Origin: Psoroptes ovis
Taxonomy: Eukaryota > Arthropoda > Arachnida > Sarcoptiformes > Psoroptidae
Length of the DNA stretch: 64,000 nt
Direction of reading: 5' to 3'
NCBI GenBank assembly: GCA_002943765.1
Contig: PQWQ01000005.1
Location: forward strand, 1,054,001 to 1,118,000
In this document: piece by piece, positions 22,639 to 35,419 of the stretch
Position numbering within the stretch: the stretch's first letter is position 1
How the letters are laid out: each line of letters begins with the position of its first letter
The notes under the pieces: generated by a model
Database searches by the model: none
What the model saw: the letters and a program-made list of their open reading frames with translations, nothing else
What the model was told of the DNA's origin: nothing
Program-made: the position numbers and the translations under genes

Positions 22639-23128
22639 TTTGCGTTCATCAAAAATTCCCTCGATACGGGGTTTTAATTTAAAAATTCCCTTAGGTCTCT
22701 GGTGGTTTAAAGGTCACAATTGATGATTTAATTTGATTGATATAGAAGTGAACAAAGAAAAATGTTTTATTGAAATATCACCACAAACATGCTTAAATAC
22801 AATTTATAAACAATCGATAAATAGCTAAAACGCGCGCAAACTGTATTCTATCACATTTGAATGCTACTCTTTACTTGATGTCTACATCATTATTGCTATA
22901 TTTTCGGCTATTCCACTACTACACTACACACAAAGAACTTTGCGCTTTTTTTTGAATAACATTTGGCGCGCCAATTTTAGAAAACTTGCGCATTAAAATT
23001 TTTTAAAAAGACAGGCGCAAAATTGTTTAAAATTCAAGTTCAAGCTATGAATTTTAAATTTGATGAGTGAAAAGACAATCGTCAAAAATTGACAATTGTT
23101 TAACTTCATTCAACTTTTGTCTTTCAAG
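22639..23128. promoter_or_regulatory. Divergent promoter region with a palindromic E2F-type site
   Basis: These 490 bases separate the start codons of the 235-residue protein (-) and the giant secreted protein (+). At 22963-22974 lies TTGGCGCGCCAA, a perfect palindrome containing the E2F consensus TTTGGCGC in both directions. Other GCGC words occur nearby (about 22830, 22940, 22988, 23014), unusual for such AT-rich DNA. E2F/DP sites of this form drive S-phase genes in animals. Which of the two genes it serves is not shown by the sequence. Confidence 0.6.
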
Positions 23129-26100
23129 ATGTTTACATCTTTATTAATATATTTTTATTTAAATTTATTTTTGTTCAATCATTTTAACATTGTTATTTGT
23201 CAACAGCCTCAAGCACCCTATGATACTGTAGTGCATGATGATTATGGGAGAATTAACAATGAAATCATTGATCCATTCCTGCAACCATCATTGGAAAATG
23301 TTCAATTATTTAAAACAAAAATTTTCAAATTGATTGAAGCACAAAATCAATATTTTGAAATGATTCAACAGAAACGTCCATCGATTGGTGATTATGATTG
23401 TAAGTTTTAATTCATATTTCATTGAAATATTAAGATTGATTTTATTTCATTTTCAGATGTAAAATTCGATATATTGTTACCCGATGAAAATTACCGGTTA
23501 GACAGTATGAATGGTCAAAAATTGATTTCGATACCGCAGCCTAATTTACCCAAGAACAATAGTCAATTGTTACTATCAATTGATCAAGCTAATAAACAAG
23601 TAAATGTATGGCAATTTAAATCTGATTCGATTGTTGCACATTTAGGAAAATATCATTTCAATAAATTATCATTACCGCTGATTGATGATTTCAGCCATTA
23701 TAAATCATCAAAATTGAAATCTTACATCAAACGAATCGATAATTCTTGGAGTTATTGTTTGAAAATCATTATATTATTCGAAAATGAACACATACAAGAT
23801 GATTTTATTGTGATATTATCATTGAATTTTGTTATCAATTCAAATCAAGATGTCATTTTACAGGCAAACAATTTGATTGATGAGCAAATAATCAAATTCG
23901 AAAATATAATCGATTTCGATTTATTGTATCAACAACGGCGGTCAAAGAATAAAATATATCTTAGCATATTAATTGAAAATAATTCCGAAAAGAAATTATC
24001 AAACTACAAATATGAATTATTGATATATCATTGGTTAAACGAAGAGAATATATTCGATAAAATAGCATGGCAATTATCTGATTATGTTTTGAATGGCCGT
24101 CATGTTAAATTGATTGATATGGATGGATCAATTTATGTGATATGCTCTTATACTCAAGATTCGATGTTCATTTACAATGAAGATTTCATACAAAATTCAA
24201 TTGATAATTACATAAATGTATTCAAATTGATCGAATACATTGATCATAGAATCAAAGATAATTGTCAGCAATCATATAGACTCGTATTTGTATCGTCAGT
24301 GAACAATGTAACGAACATCGATGATGAAATTAATGAAATTCATCATTTAACACTTGATGGTGGTAGTGGTGATAATAATTTTATATTCATAATCAAATCA
24401 TTGATGATCGATGTTTATTGGTGGGATGGCCAGTCTTTATTATATTATGATACCATTGAGCAGTTGATTGATAATTCAATGATAAAATCATTTATGGTAT
24501 CAAAGTTGCCGAATCAACCTCCATTGATATTATCGACAAATGGTGCGACAATAAAATTATATTATAAAATATATTCCAAATTTGTCAAACATGAATTAAA
24601 GTTAATGATCAACGAAGATTATGGCGATCGTCTGGAACAAATTGAAATATTTCAATCGAATTATCAATATTTTATCTGGATGAAATTCTTCAATGCTAAT
24701 TCTAATCATTATTATTGTCAATTTTCACGTGTACGAATGAAAAAACCAGAATCAAATGAACAAATTTATAATTTAGACACGTGTTTGTCTGATTTACGTG
24801 AACGTATTGATCAAGGATTGCAAACAGTTCAAACATTGAAACGAAAATCGGAAAATTTATTGGTCATATCACCTGAATATCCATATGTCGATGTTGATGT
24901 TTATGTTGATACACTGCAGACTGCAAAAATTATACCCGAAAAAGTTTCGTTGAAAATTCCGGGCAAAATAATGAAAGGTGAACGTGTGGTAACATTTTTA
25001 AGTAATATTGATGGCCGTATTGATCATTTGGAAAATCGTCTCAATCATTCAATATTATTGCATTCGATAAATCAAACAATAACTTCACCATTGGAATTCA
25101 TGAATCCAATAGCTGTTGATTATTTATCGATTAAATCTATGAATCATTATTTCTATTTGAATGATGTAAATTTTGATACTTATGCCAATGGTACATTGAG
25201 CTTGAATGGTGATCAAGAAATCGAAATACCGGTTAAATTTATGAATAATTTGAATATAAATCAGTTTTATGCCGAAGAAATAAATGGAATTCCGATGAAA
25301 AATGTTTTACTTGTTTCAGCCAATTCATCTATTCAATATATTGATAATTCAATCGATCATCATTATTCCCATATAAAGCTATTGAATGGTACGAATACTA
25401 ATCAAATAAATGACATACAATTGATCGATTTATATCAATCAAATACAAATCAAACAATAATGTTGAGTGGTGAAAAATTTTTTAAACATTTAATCGTTGA
25501 ACAAATTTTAATTGATACAAATTTGAATGGTTTGAATTTTAAACAATTACTATCAGAGATCATATGGTTAGATGATACTTATGTGAATTTTCAAGAATTC
25601 AATGGCGTTTGGACTATCAAAAATTTCAATCATAATTATTTGCCACAAATTCATAATTTGACCATAATCAATTTGATCAATAATTATATTAATTTCAATT
25701 ATTTTATTGAAAATGTTGCAACTTATAATTTACCAGAATTGATTATTGAAAATTCATTGATTTTCGATAATTTCATCAACATAGATGGCCATCTTCTTGT
25801 TGAAAATGGCTTAATCAATGGCCTTAATCTTATCAAAGATGTTCTATTGTCGAACCATGATCAAGATTTTTCTAATATTGAGAATCCAAGACCTTTGGTA
25901 TTCGAAACAGGATCGATGATTGCAACTAGTACTAAATTTGCCAATCTAACCATAGAACTTATCAATGGTCGCTATCGGCCACAAACATTTTTATTGCGTC
26001 GAAAACCTCAAACAAAATTTTATTTACGTCGAAAATATTTCCAGAATCATCTATTGATAAATGGTAATGTTTTGATGCGGCCAAATCAATTAACAAATAA

Positions 26101-29100
26101 TGTGGATTTATCAGATATTTATCATCAATTGGATACAATGATTCAGATTACTAAACCATTGATTGTTAAACAAATAATAGTCGGGCAAAAATTAATTTCC
26201 AATTATTTCAATCAATATGATTGGCTTTTTGTACAGGAAAAATTATCAAATGTTCTGCTTAAAAATCAGAAACAAAAATTTTCTTTGCCATTAAAATTGA
26301 CAAATTTATTATTATCAGCAACAAATCTAACCTTTGATTATTATGGTCAATTTAATTTGCGTTTCCCCGTTGATTTTGTGCACAAAAATGATGAAAACAT
26401 TGAGATTATTGGTAGAAAATATTTTCAGCAACTAACCACCATTAATAATATTATGATCAATACAAATGCAACCATTAATGGTGTACGAATAAACGAACAT
26501 TTCGAATCAATAGTATATTCGAATCAAAATCAACCGATCAGAGGCTGGAAAATTTTCGATAATTTGATAATAAATGGCAATGTTCACATAGAAGATCAAC
26601 TATTGAATAATCATGGTCTCATCTCAACGATAGATGTCAACGATACAACAGCAACACAAACTTTGCAGAAAGCATTACATTTCACGAATGTAGTATTTTT
26701 GAAAAATTTTTCAGTGATAGGTGCGTATTTTCTGTTTCTTATGTTTGTTTCCTTGCAACTCCTTTGAATGTCACCCTCTTGTTTGCCTAATGAATAATTT
26801 TATTTGAAATTTTTTCGAATCAACTCTGATAGACCTCTCAATAAATCGCTCGCTGAATGGTATCAATTACGAACTTTTTTGGAAAAGTACCATCAAATTA
26901 TCATCTCTGAATAATCTACAACCTTATACAGTACTAAAGCTGCATAATAAGCATTTTCCTCATGGTTTGAACGTATATTCGATTCAAATGATTGATAATG
27001 CAACTATCGATTTCATTCCTATCCATCAATTAATTCAATGGTCAATACCGATAGCCAATTCTACTAAAACAATCATTGATTCAAATTTATATTTCATGAA
27101 TGCAACTTTTGAAAATATTAAGTATTTTAATACGATAAATGGGCTTAGTCATCATTACTTCCAACAAGTTTTGCGCAAAGATTCCTTCGACTCATATTTG
27201 AATATTCATCCATATAACAATGAATTTAAAATCATTTATGGTGATTGGAATGTCAAATATCTAACCATTTTGAATAATGGCCGAATCAATAATTATGATA
27301 TCACATCAATCGAGAAACGTGTTTTGAAAAAAACTTCAACATTTGTGCAGAACATAACATCTAAATTAGTTTTTTTGAAGCCATTATCGGTTCTTAATCT
27401 TACCTTACCAATACATATGGTTCATATAAATCAAATTCCATTGAAAAATTATGTTTGGCTCCACAACATCAATGAATTGGTTTTCAATACAAATATTGTT
27501 TTTGAAAATATACAAACAGTACAAAATATTAATGTTTATGGTTTAATTAATCGTTGTTATTTCAATCATTTGATTGAAACCTCTATAAAACATCAACAAA
27601 CACTGGATGGTTCAGTCGTTTACAATTTAACTGGAAGATATTATACACCCAAAATAATTATACGTGGTAATGTTAGATTTTTTTCGCTCATCAATAATCA
27701 ACATAATTTTATACCATATTTGATGAACAATCAACACCCCATCCAAAATGGTATCGAATTCTTGGATGAAATCACGATTAATCATATTTATATCAATAAT
27801 ATTGTAAATCAAAGAAATATTTCAATACTATTCACTGATGCTGTAGTAAATAATCGTGCCCAAGAAATTCATGGTCGTAAAATATTTTTAAAACCATTAA
27901 AAATATATGGGAATATAGATCAAGCAATTAATAATCAGTTGACATTGAAACAATTCAATCACTATCGAAATTTCTCAAATTTATTCCAGAATCTGGTCAA
28001 TATCAACACTTTTAATCGTTCACATATTTATGGCCATAAAATTTTTACTGGCAACATAACATTTGGTCATTCGATTAGATTTGTTGGAGCCATCAATGGA
28101 TTACATTTCCCCAATGATTTTATTCTCACTTATACAAACGAAACGATTAATCAACATTTGAATTTCAATCGTAAAGTTCATCTTCATCGAAATTTGAACG
28201 TACAATTAATCAATCATATAAACATTACTAAATTTGTTCATAATGGTATTATGATTGATCAAACAACGAAACCACAACAAATGCTTTCAACATTACATTT
28301 CAAAGATCCTATCCGCATCAAAAATTTAACTGTTTTTCATCGTATTAATGATATATCGGTCGATGATTTGTTATTTAATTCTCATACAACCGATCAGAAA
28401 AGGAATATGATCAAAATTACTGGCAAAAAAATTTTCAATGATCCATTGATTATAAATGGTAATTTAAATATCAGAACGAATCAAATTAATAATGTTAATT
28501 TGTTGACCGATCTGAATGACCAATGGATTGACAAACGTAATAGTCATAATAATAATTCAACAATAATAAATACAAAATTAATATTTGATCAACCAATTCA
28601 TGTTGGTCGCATACACATTAATCAAACATTGAACAATATTCCTGTCAGAGAATTTCACGATAATTTAAAACGAATGGAGAATGATATTGGCTTTTATCGT
28701 CAACAAATTGAACGCTCAATACGTGAAACGAATGAAAAAATGATTTTGAAAAATTTCACATCAAATTATATTAATGGTAAGCTTATTATTTGAGGTGTCA
28801 TAGATTATTGAATTAGTAATCGTTTTTTCTTGAAAGATCTCAAACATTTTCAAATACATCAGACTTTGCCATTATCCATTAGAAGTTTTCATCCAATCAG
28901 ATTGAATAGTCCAGATCCGATTGCAATGATTTTAAATTATGAATCCATTCAAAATCGATCCTCTAATGTTGATTGCATGCATCAAAAATCTAGTCATTAT
29001 TATCATATTGAAAGACAAACAGGTCAATTGTACAATAGTAATAAGTATTGGCCAAATATATCGATTGAGATTGTTCAATCCACTAAGATGCCTGAGATAC

Positions 29101-30014
29101 TCGTTTTATTAATTACTAAATGTACCGAAAATCAGCGATTTTCTTACCTGCAATTTTGGCAAACATATGAATTCATAACTAGAATATCATCAAATGATCC
29201 CATGGATATGAAATTATTGTTATTAAGCAATAAATTTTACAATATTGAATTGATTGAAGATCAGGCTACGATTGAATCATTCTATTTATTCGTAATGAAT
29301 CAAATCAGATATGTATTGGTCTATTATCGGTTATCTGGTGCCATAAATGGGAATATCATTTTGTATAAACTAAATTCATCAAATTTTCAATTGTTGGACC
29401 AAAAATTCGGCGATATTATATCATATGATATCATAGAATTGCCCAGAAAAGTATTATTGTCAACAATCAAATCCAAAGATTATGATCAAACACGAGAAAT
29501 CCTGGTATGGAATGATCAAAATCAAATGTTCCAATCTTATTATCAGTTTACAGAAGAAATGGAGAGCTATTATTCACAAAGTCGATTTATATTATTCAAT
29601 GATCGTTTGCTAGTTTTATACATCAAACAATATTCAGCTGTATTGAAAAATCAAAAATATCGTAATGCAATTGAAATTTATGAAATTGTTGAACATGCAA
29701 ACCGGATCAAATTGGAAAGATTTCAACAAATATTGATCAATTTATTAGTCATCGATCAAATTGAATTTGTTAGTATTGATATGAATGCTAACTATTTAAT
29801 TTTGAAATCAAACAGTATCATACAATTCTATCGTTTCAATGGAAGGAAGAATTTGTTCGAAAAATACTCGGAAATTAATTTTCATTTACCACATATGTCC
29901 AAAATTAAGTACTATACGTTTGGAGATTACTTTTATTTGGCAGTGAGTTCAACTTCAACAATGCAAACCATAATAATATCATCATTAATATCTGGCCGTC
30001 TGAATGGTATATGA
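23129..30014 (+). CDS. Giant secreted repeat protein of unknown family, about 2,218 residues
   Basis: Four exons, 23129-23399, 23457-26720, 26833-28776, 28837-30014, all GT-AG and all in phase, give 2,218 residues. The first in-frame ATG gives a clear signal peptide (MFTSLLIYFYLNLFLFNHF, cleavage near ICQQ). Residues about 100-480 contain repeated strand-rich units with an EAR/propeller-like look (for example IDVYWWDGQSLLYYD), and the last ~350 residues look similar (ILVWNDQNQMFQSYYQF, IIQFYRFNGRKNLFEKY). Between them lie many degenerate modules built on a theme like GKKIFNDPLIINGNLNI or HGRKIFLKPLKIYGNID, with INGL/INGI turns and many N-x-S/T glycosylation sites. There is no transmembrane segment after the signal, so it is probably an extracellular matrix, cuticle or eggshell-type protein. 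I cannot name the family; the propeller reading is a weak inference. Confidence 0.8.
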
Positions 30015-30200
30015 AGTAGCCATCACATAATGGATTAATTCTGATTTAAATTTTCGAATACTTTTTGTTGAAATTTTGTTTTATTTTTTGTTGAAAAAAA
30101 AAATTGAATCTTTCTTTAAGAAATTGGAGGCTATAACCATACCGAAATTTCAAAAAAATGTTAGGCTATAATCTTATGAATTTTTAAAAAATTTTGAAAA

Positions 30201-30365
30201 AATGAAGGCTATAGTATTAGTAAATTTTAGAGAATCAAAAAAAAAAAAAAAATTGCCAGTCTATGGCTTTGTAAAATTTTCTAAAAAATAGGAAAAATCT
30301 GAAAAGGCTATAGACTGGCTATTTTTTTTAATTTTCGAAAACTTACTAATACTATAGCCTTCATT
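30201..30365. repeat. Inverted repeat at the edge of the satellite
   Basis: Arms at 30201-30223 and 30343-30365 are perfect reverse complements over 23 bases (core GGCTATAGTATTAG against CTAATACTATAGCC). An inner pair at 30255-30267 and 30307-30319 also matches, with one mismatch (GCCAGTCTATGGC against GCTATAGACTGGC). Together they can fold into a 165-base hairpin. The GGCTATAG word is also part of the adjacent 44-bp satellite unit. Confidence 0.8.
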
Positions 30366-32500
30366 TTCTAAATCTAAGGTTATAGTCTTTGGAAATTTTT
30401 CGAAAAATCGAAAAAATCTAAGGCTATAGTACGTGGAAATTTTTCGAAAAATCGAAAAAATCTAAGGCTATAGTACGTGGAAATTTTCTGAAAAATCGAA
30501 AAAATCTAAGGCTATAGTACGTGGAAATTTTCTGAAAAATCGAAAAAATCTAAGGCTATAGTACGTGGAAATTTTCTGAAAAATCGAAAAAATCTAAGGC
30601 TATAGTACGTGGAAATTTTCTGAAAAATCGAAAAAATCTAAGGCAATAGCCTTTGGAAATTTTCTGAAAAATCGAAAAAATCTAAGGCTATACTACGTGG
30701 AAATTTTCTGAAAAATCGAAAAAATCTAAGGCAATAGCCTTTGGAAATTTTCTGAAAAATCGAAAAAATCTAAGGCTATAGTACGTGGAAATTTTTCGAA
30801 AAATCGAAAAAATCTAAGGCTATAGTACGTGGAAATTTTCTGAAAAATCGAAAAAATCTAAGGCTATAGTACGTGGAAATTTTCTGAAAAATCGAAAAAA
30901 TCTAAGGCTATAGTACGTGGAAATTTTCTGAAAAATCGAAAAAATCTAAGGCTATAGTACGTGGAAATTTTCTGAAAAATCGAAAAAATCTAAGGCAATA
31001 GCCTTTGGAAATTTTCTGAAAAATCGAAAAAATCTAAGGCTATACTACGTGGAAATTTTCTGAAAAATCGAAAAAATCTAAGGCAATAGCCTTTGGAAAT
31101 TTTCTGAAAAATCGAAAAAATCTAAGGCTATACTACGTGGAAATTTTCTGAAAAATCGAAAAAATCTAAGGCAATAGCCTTTGGAAATTTTCTGAAAAAT
31201 CGAAAAAATCTAAGGCAATAGCCTTTGGAAATTTTCTGAAAAATCGAAAAAATCTAAGGCTATAGTACGTGGAAATTTTCTGAAAAATCGAAAAAATCTA
31301 AGGCTATAGTACGTGGAAATTTTCTGAAAAATCGAAAAAATCTAAGGCAATAGCCTTTGGAAATTTTCTGAAAAATCGAAAAAATCTAAGGCTATACTAC
31401 GTGGAAATTTTCTGAAAAATCGAAAAAATCTAAGGCAATAGCCTTTGGAAATTTTCTGAAAAATCGAAAAAATCTAAGGCTATAGTACGTGGAAATTTTC
31501 TGAAAAATCGAAAAAATCTAAGGCAATAGCCTTTGGAAATTTTCTGAACTATCGAAAAAATCTAAGGCTATAGCCTTTGGAAATTTTCTGAAAAATCGAA
31601 AAAATCTAAGGCTATAGTACGTGGAAATTTTCTGAAAAATCGAAAAAATCTAAGGCTATAATACGTGGAAATTTTCTGAAAAATCGAAAAAATCTAAGGC
31701 AATAGCCTTTGTAAATTTTCTGAAAAATCGAAAAAATCTAAGGCAATAGTCTTTGGAAATTTTCTGAAAAATCGAAAAAACCTAAGGCAATAGTCTTTGG
31801 AAATTTTCTGAAAAATCGAAAAAATCTAAGGCTATAGCCTTTGGAAATTTTCTGAAAAATCGAAAAAATCTAAGGCTATAATACGTGGAAATTTTCTGAA
31901 AAATCGAAAAAATCTAAGGCAATAGCCTTTGTAAATTTTCTGAAAAATCGAAAAAATCTAAGGCTATAGCCTTTGGAAATTTTCTGAAAAATAGAAAAAA
32001 TCTAAGGCTATAGCCTTTGGAAATTTTTCGAAAAATCGAAAAAATCTAAGGCTATAGTACGTGGAAATTTTCTGAAAAATCGAAAAAATCTAAGGCAATA
32101 GCCTTTGGAAATTTTCTGAACTATCGAAAAAATCTAAGGCTATAGCCTTTGGAAATTTTCTGAAAAATCGAAAAAATCTAAGGCTATAGTACGTGGAAAT
32201 TTTCTGAAAAATCGAAAAAATCTAAGGCAATAGCCTTTGGAAATTTTCTGAACTATCGAAAAAATCTAAGGCTATAGCCTTTGGAAATTTTCTGAAAAAT
32301 CGAAAAAATCTAAGGCAATAGTCTTTGGAAATTTTCTGAAAAATCGAAAAAACCTAAGGCAATAGTCTTTGGAAATTTTCTGAAAAATCGAAAAAACCTA
32401 AGGCAATAGTCTTTGGAAATTTTCTGAAAAATTGAAAAAACCTAAGGAAATAGTCTTTGCTAATTTTCCAAAATTTTCGAAAAACCTGAGGCTATAGCCT
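30366..32500. repeat. 44-bp tandem satellite, about 48 copies
   Basis: Unbroken head-to-tail repeat with a 44-bp period. Each unit contains TCTAAGGC, a variable 12-mer, AAATTTTCTG and AAAAATCGAAAAAA. The variable part comes in a few discrete forms: TATAGTACGTGG, AATAGCCTTTGG, TATACTACGTGG, TATAATACGTGG, AATAGTCTTTGG and TATAGCCTTTGG. The forms recur in ordered sets: TACTACGTGG units are followed by AATAGCC units, and a three-unit set marked by GAACTATCG appears at 31546, 32118 and 32250 (spacings 13 and 3 units). The ends are diverged. It lies between the convergent 3' ends of the giant secreted protein and SF3B2. No coding frame crosses it. Confidence 0.95.
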
Positions 32501-32684
32501 TGTAAAATTTTTCAATTTCTTAAAAATCCTTTCAAGTGGCAAATGCGATTCGTCCACACCGTTTGATATAAAATAGCTGTCTATAAGGACATTTAAAATT
32601 TTGATGTGTAAACTTTATAAGTGCCTAAAAAAAATTCACAGTAATTTTGTTAAACATGTCAATGATAATAATATGAATAAAAAA

Positions 32685-35150
32685 TTAAAATTTGAATTGA
32701 TATTTTTTTGATGATTTCGATGTTGAAGACCCGCTTGATGAGTCCGATTGATGATGTTGTTGTTTATCATGTTTCCTTCGTTTTTGTTTTGATGCATGTT
32801 CTGCGACCATATCAGAGAAATCTTCATGCGGATTTTTGGATGACGATGTTTCACGTAATGTTTGTTCATATTTGGCGGCCATTGTTGATGAATCTAGATC
32901 CATACCGGACTCTAATTCACTTGGATCTAATGCAACATCAACTCCATTGTTCGATGAAGATGATTTTGACGAATGACCAGTTTTTGACAATGATGCGAAA
33001 TCATAAACATGCATTGATCCCATCATATCTTTGGCAAATCGGTCCACTTTCTTCTCTGGTACAACAGTATATAGTTGTTGTTGTTCACCACTTGATGGAA
33101 TAAAAATAATTAATTAATTTATTAATGTAAGATTAATTTATTTTGAAAAATATTCAAAAAAAACTTACCTTTCCATTTCAGCTTCGATTTGTTTACGTTT
33201 ACGTAATTCAATCATATCTGGTGTTTCTAAACCTGACGGTATACCGGTCGATATACCACTTGGTGTAATAAGACCTTCAGCATTGATACTGGGTGTAACT
33301 AATCCCGATTGATCTTGATCATTATCTTTCTTATTTTCATCATTATCACCTTCTTCTCCTTCAGAATCTTCACCCTCATCAGCATCATCATCTTCATCGG
33401 ATTCGATTTCACCCCAATGTGTTCGATCGATTTCTTCTTCTGGTTGTATATTATCGGTAGTCGATGAATTGACTCCGAATACATCACCATACAATGGGCG
33501 ACCATATTCATCGACTGGTGGTTTACCCCAACCACCAGCATGATAACCAAAACAGCAACCTTCGGGTATCGGTGCATTCAATCCTGGTATTTTAATATTA
33601 GGATAAGATGGTGGTGGTCCATAACGTTGCATCGCAATCAACCATGGTGGTGGACATTTATTAGCATTTGGTCCTGTTGGCATACCTAATGCTTGTCGTA
33701 ATTCATTGGTCAATTCACCTGGTTTTTTATCTTTTAATCTTGTTTCAAATTCTTTTCCTTCATAATAAAGATCACCATGTATCGTTACTTTTGGTTTTGT
33801 TTGCCACTTGAAAAATGCATCATGTAATTTTTGATAATCGATATCGATTTTACCCATTTTTGGTCTAATTTTTTCTTTCATTTTTGTTTTCAATGATTTT
33901 GCATCTTCTTTTTCGATTACTGCTTCACGCATTTCTTGTATACCAGTACGACGAATAAATTCAGGCAATTTAAATGGTGGTTTTTCAAAACCACGTTTTC
34001 CTTGTAAATATTTTCGTTTATAACACCAATGTCGGGGTACTGGAACAGTATTTCTTGTTGATTTTAAATATAATAAAAGTACAGGATCTTTGGCCGTAAC
34101 ATCATGCATTTCAACCAATTCAGGATGATTAACTTGTTGTTTTAAGTCGGCCACTGACATACGTGTCAATTGTTTTAAACGTCTTTTCGATAATTTTTGT
34201 CCACCTAATGCACCATTACGATCATCATCATCTTTTAGCTCTAATTCTACTGGTTTTTTTAGCTCTAACAATTTTGCACGATCATCTTTACGTTTTGATT
34301 CTTGTGATAAACGTTCTTGTTCTAAACGTTTAGCTTCATCAGAACTGACAGCTGAAAATTTATCAAATACTTTTAAAAATTGTAAATAAACAGAATCTTT
34401 TGGCATATCTTCAGGTACGTATTCAATTTCGATTTCTTTTTTGGTCTCAACATTTTCATTTTCTTTATCAAATTCTTTTGCTTCTTTTTCTTCTTCAATT
34501 CGTCGCTGTCTTTCTAATTCTTCTTGCTGTAATCGCTGTCGTTCTATTTCTTCTCGATGTTTACGTTCTTTTTCTTCTTCAGGTGCATCTTCATCATCAA
34601 TATCCATTGCATCTTCATCTTGATTTTCATTATCTTCATTTTTCACCGATTCATTTAATAATTTTTCTAATTCTTCTTTACGTTTACGTTCCGATTCGAT
34701 ACGTTCACGTTGTTTTTGACGTTCTGCTTCACGTCGTCGTTCAATTTCATCACGTTCTTTACGTTTAATTTTATTACGATGTTTTTTCTTAAGTTTGCGT
34801 CGTTGATTTTTATTCAATTTTGACCAATCTTCTTCGGACATATTCACAGCAGCGAGAAATTGTTGATGATCATCATCTTGATTATTACCTTCATCATCAT
34901 TACAAGCGGTATCACCATTTTCAATTATCGATGGCTTTTCTTGTTGAGGATTATCATCTTGAATCGAAACATCAGGTTGTTGTTGCTGGAATGAATTGTC
35001 ATTTGTAATCATTTCATTTGACGTGGTATTTGATTCATTATTTTCATCATGGTTTTGGTCATCATCGTTGTTTTCTTGTTGCTCTTGATGTTCAAGCTGC
35101 TCGACTTGATCATTTGTCGATTGTTCTTCACATTCAATTTGATTTTCCAT
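32685..35150 (-). CDS. SF3B2: Splicing factor 3B subunit 2 (SF3B2/SAP145)
   Basis: Two minus-strand exons, 35150-33169 and 33090-32685, joined through a 78-nt intron, give 795 residues (human about 895). SF3B2 is a core subunit of the U2 snRNP SF3b complex, which anchors U2 at the branch site. The N-terminus is acidic, Gln-rich and charged (KKKHRNKIKRKERDEIERRR). The conserved core covers TRMSVADLKQQVNHPELVE, HDVTAKDPVLLLYLKSTRN and VPVPRHWCYKRKYLQGKRG, followed by the PSP domain with ELRQALGMPTGPN, CPPPWLIAMQRYGPPPSYP and CCFGYHAGGWGKPP. The end has LYTVVPEKK, MMGSMHVYD, EDFSDMVAEHASKQKRRK and KKYQFKF, matching the human terminus. I do not see the N-terminal SAP domain of vertebrate SF3B2. 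It is divergent from calumenin with 269 bp between start codons. Confidence 0.97.
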
Positions 35151-35419
35151 TTGATTGATGTTTACAAAATGTTTGAAGCATTTAAATGAATGATTTTAAA
35201 AAAAATTCAAAACAAAAACTCGAGGCAGCCGGTCCGATAAACGAAACTATCGAAAAATATCGATAACAATCGATAGTTTTCTTTTCAACACCCAAACCTC
35301 ATCAATAATTCATTGTGTTTACATTGTTCGGGAAACCATTTGATGAATTGAATTCGTCATCATTAGAAAGATATTTCAATCATTTGGATCATTCGGAATT
35401 GATTAAATAATTAATCAAT
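35151..35419. promoter_or_regulatory. Bidirectional promoter between SF3B2 and calumenin with a dyad element
   Basis: Only 269 bases separate two divergent start codons. At 35243-35281 there is a symmetric element: GAAACTATCG on the left, CGATAGTTTT on the right (9 of 10 pair), and TATCGATA at 35258-35265 in the middle. TATCGATA is the core of the DNA replication-related element bound by DREF/BEAF-type factors in insects. Whether mites use the same factor is unknown. Confidence 0.6.

Noticed and set aside
30366..32500. Could the regular repeat array be a CRISPR-like locus?
   Set aside because: The units abut with no unique spacers, the variable block takes only a few recurring forms, and the context is eukaryotic. 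It is a satellite array.
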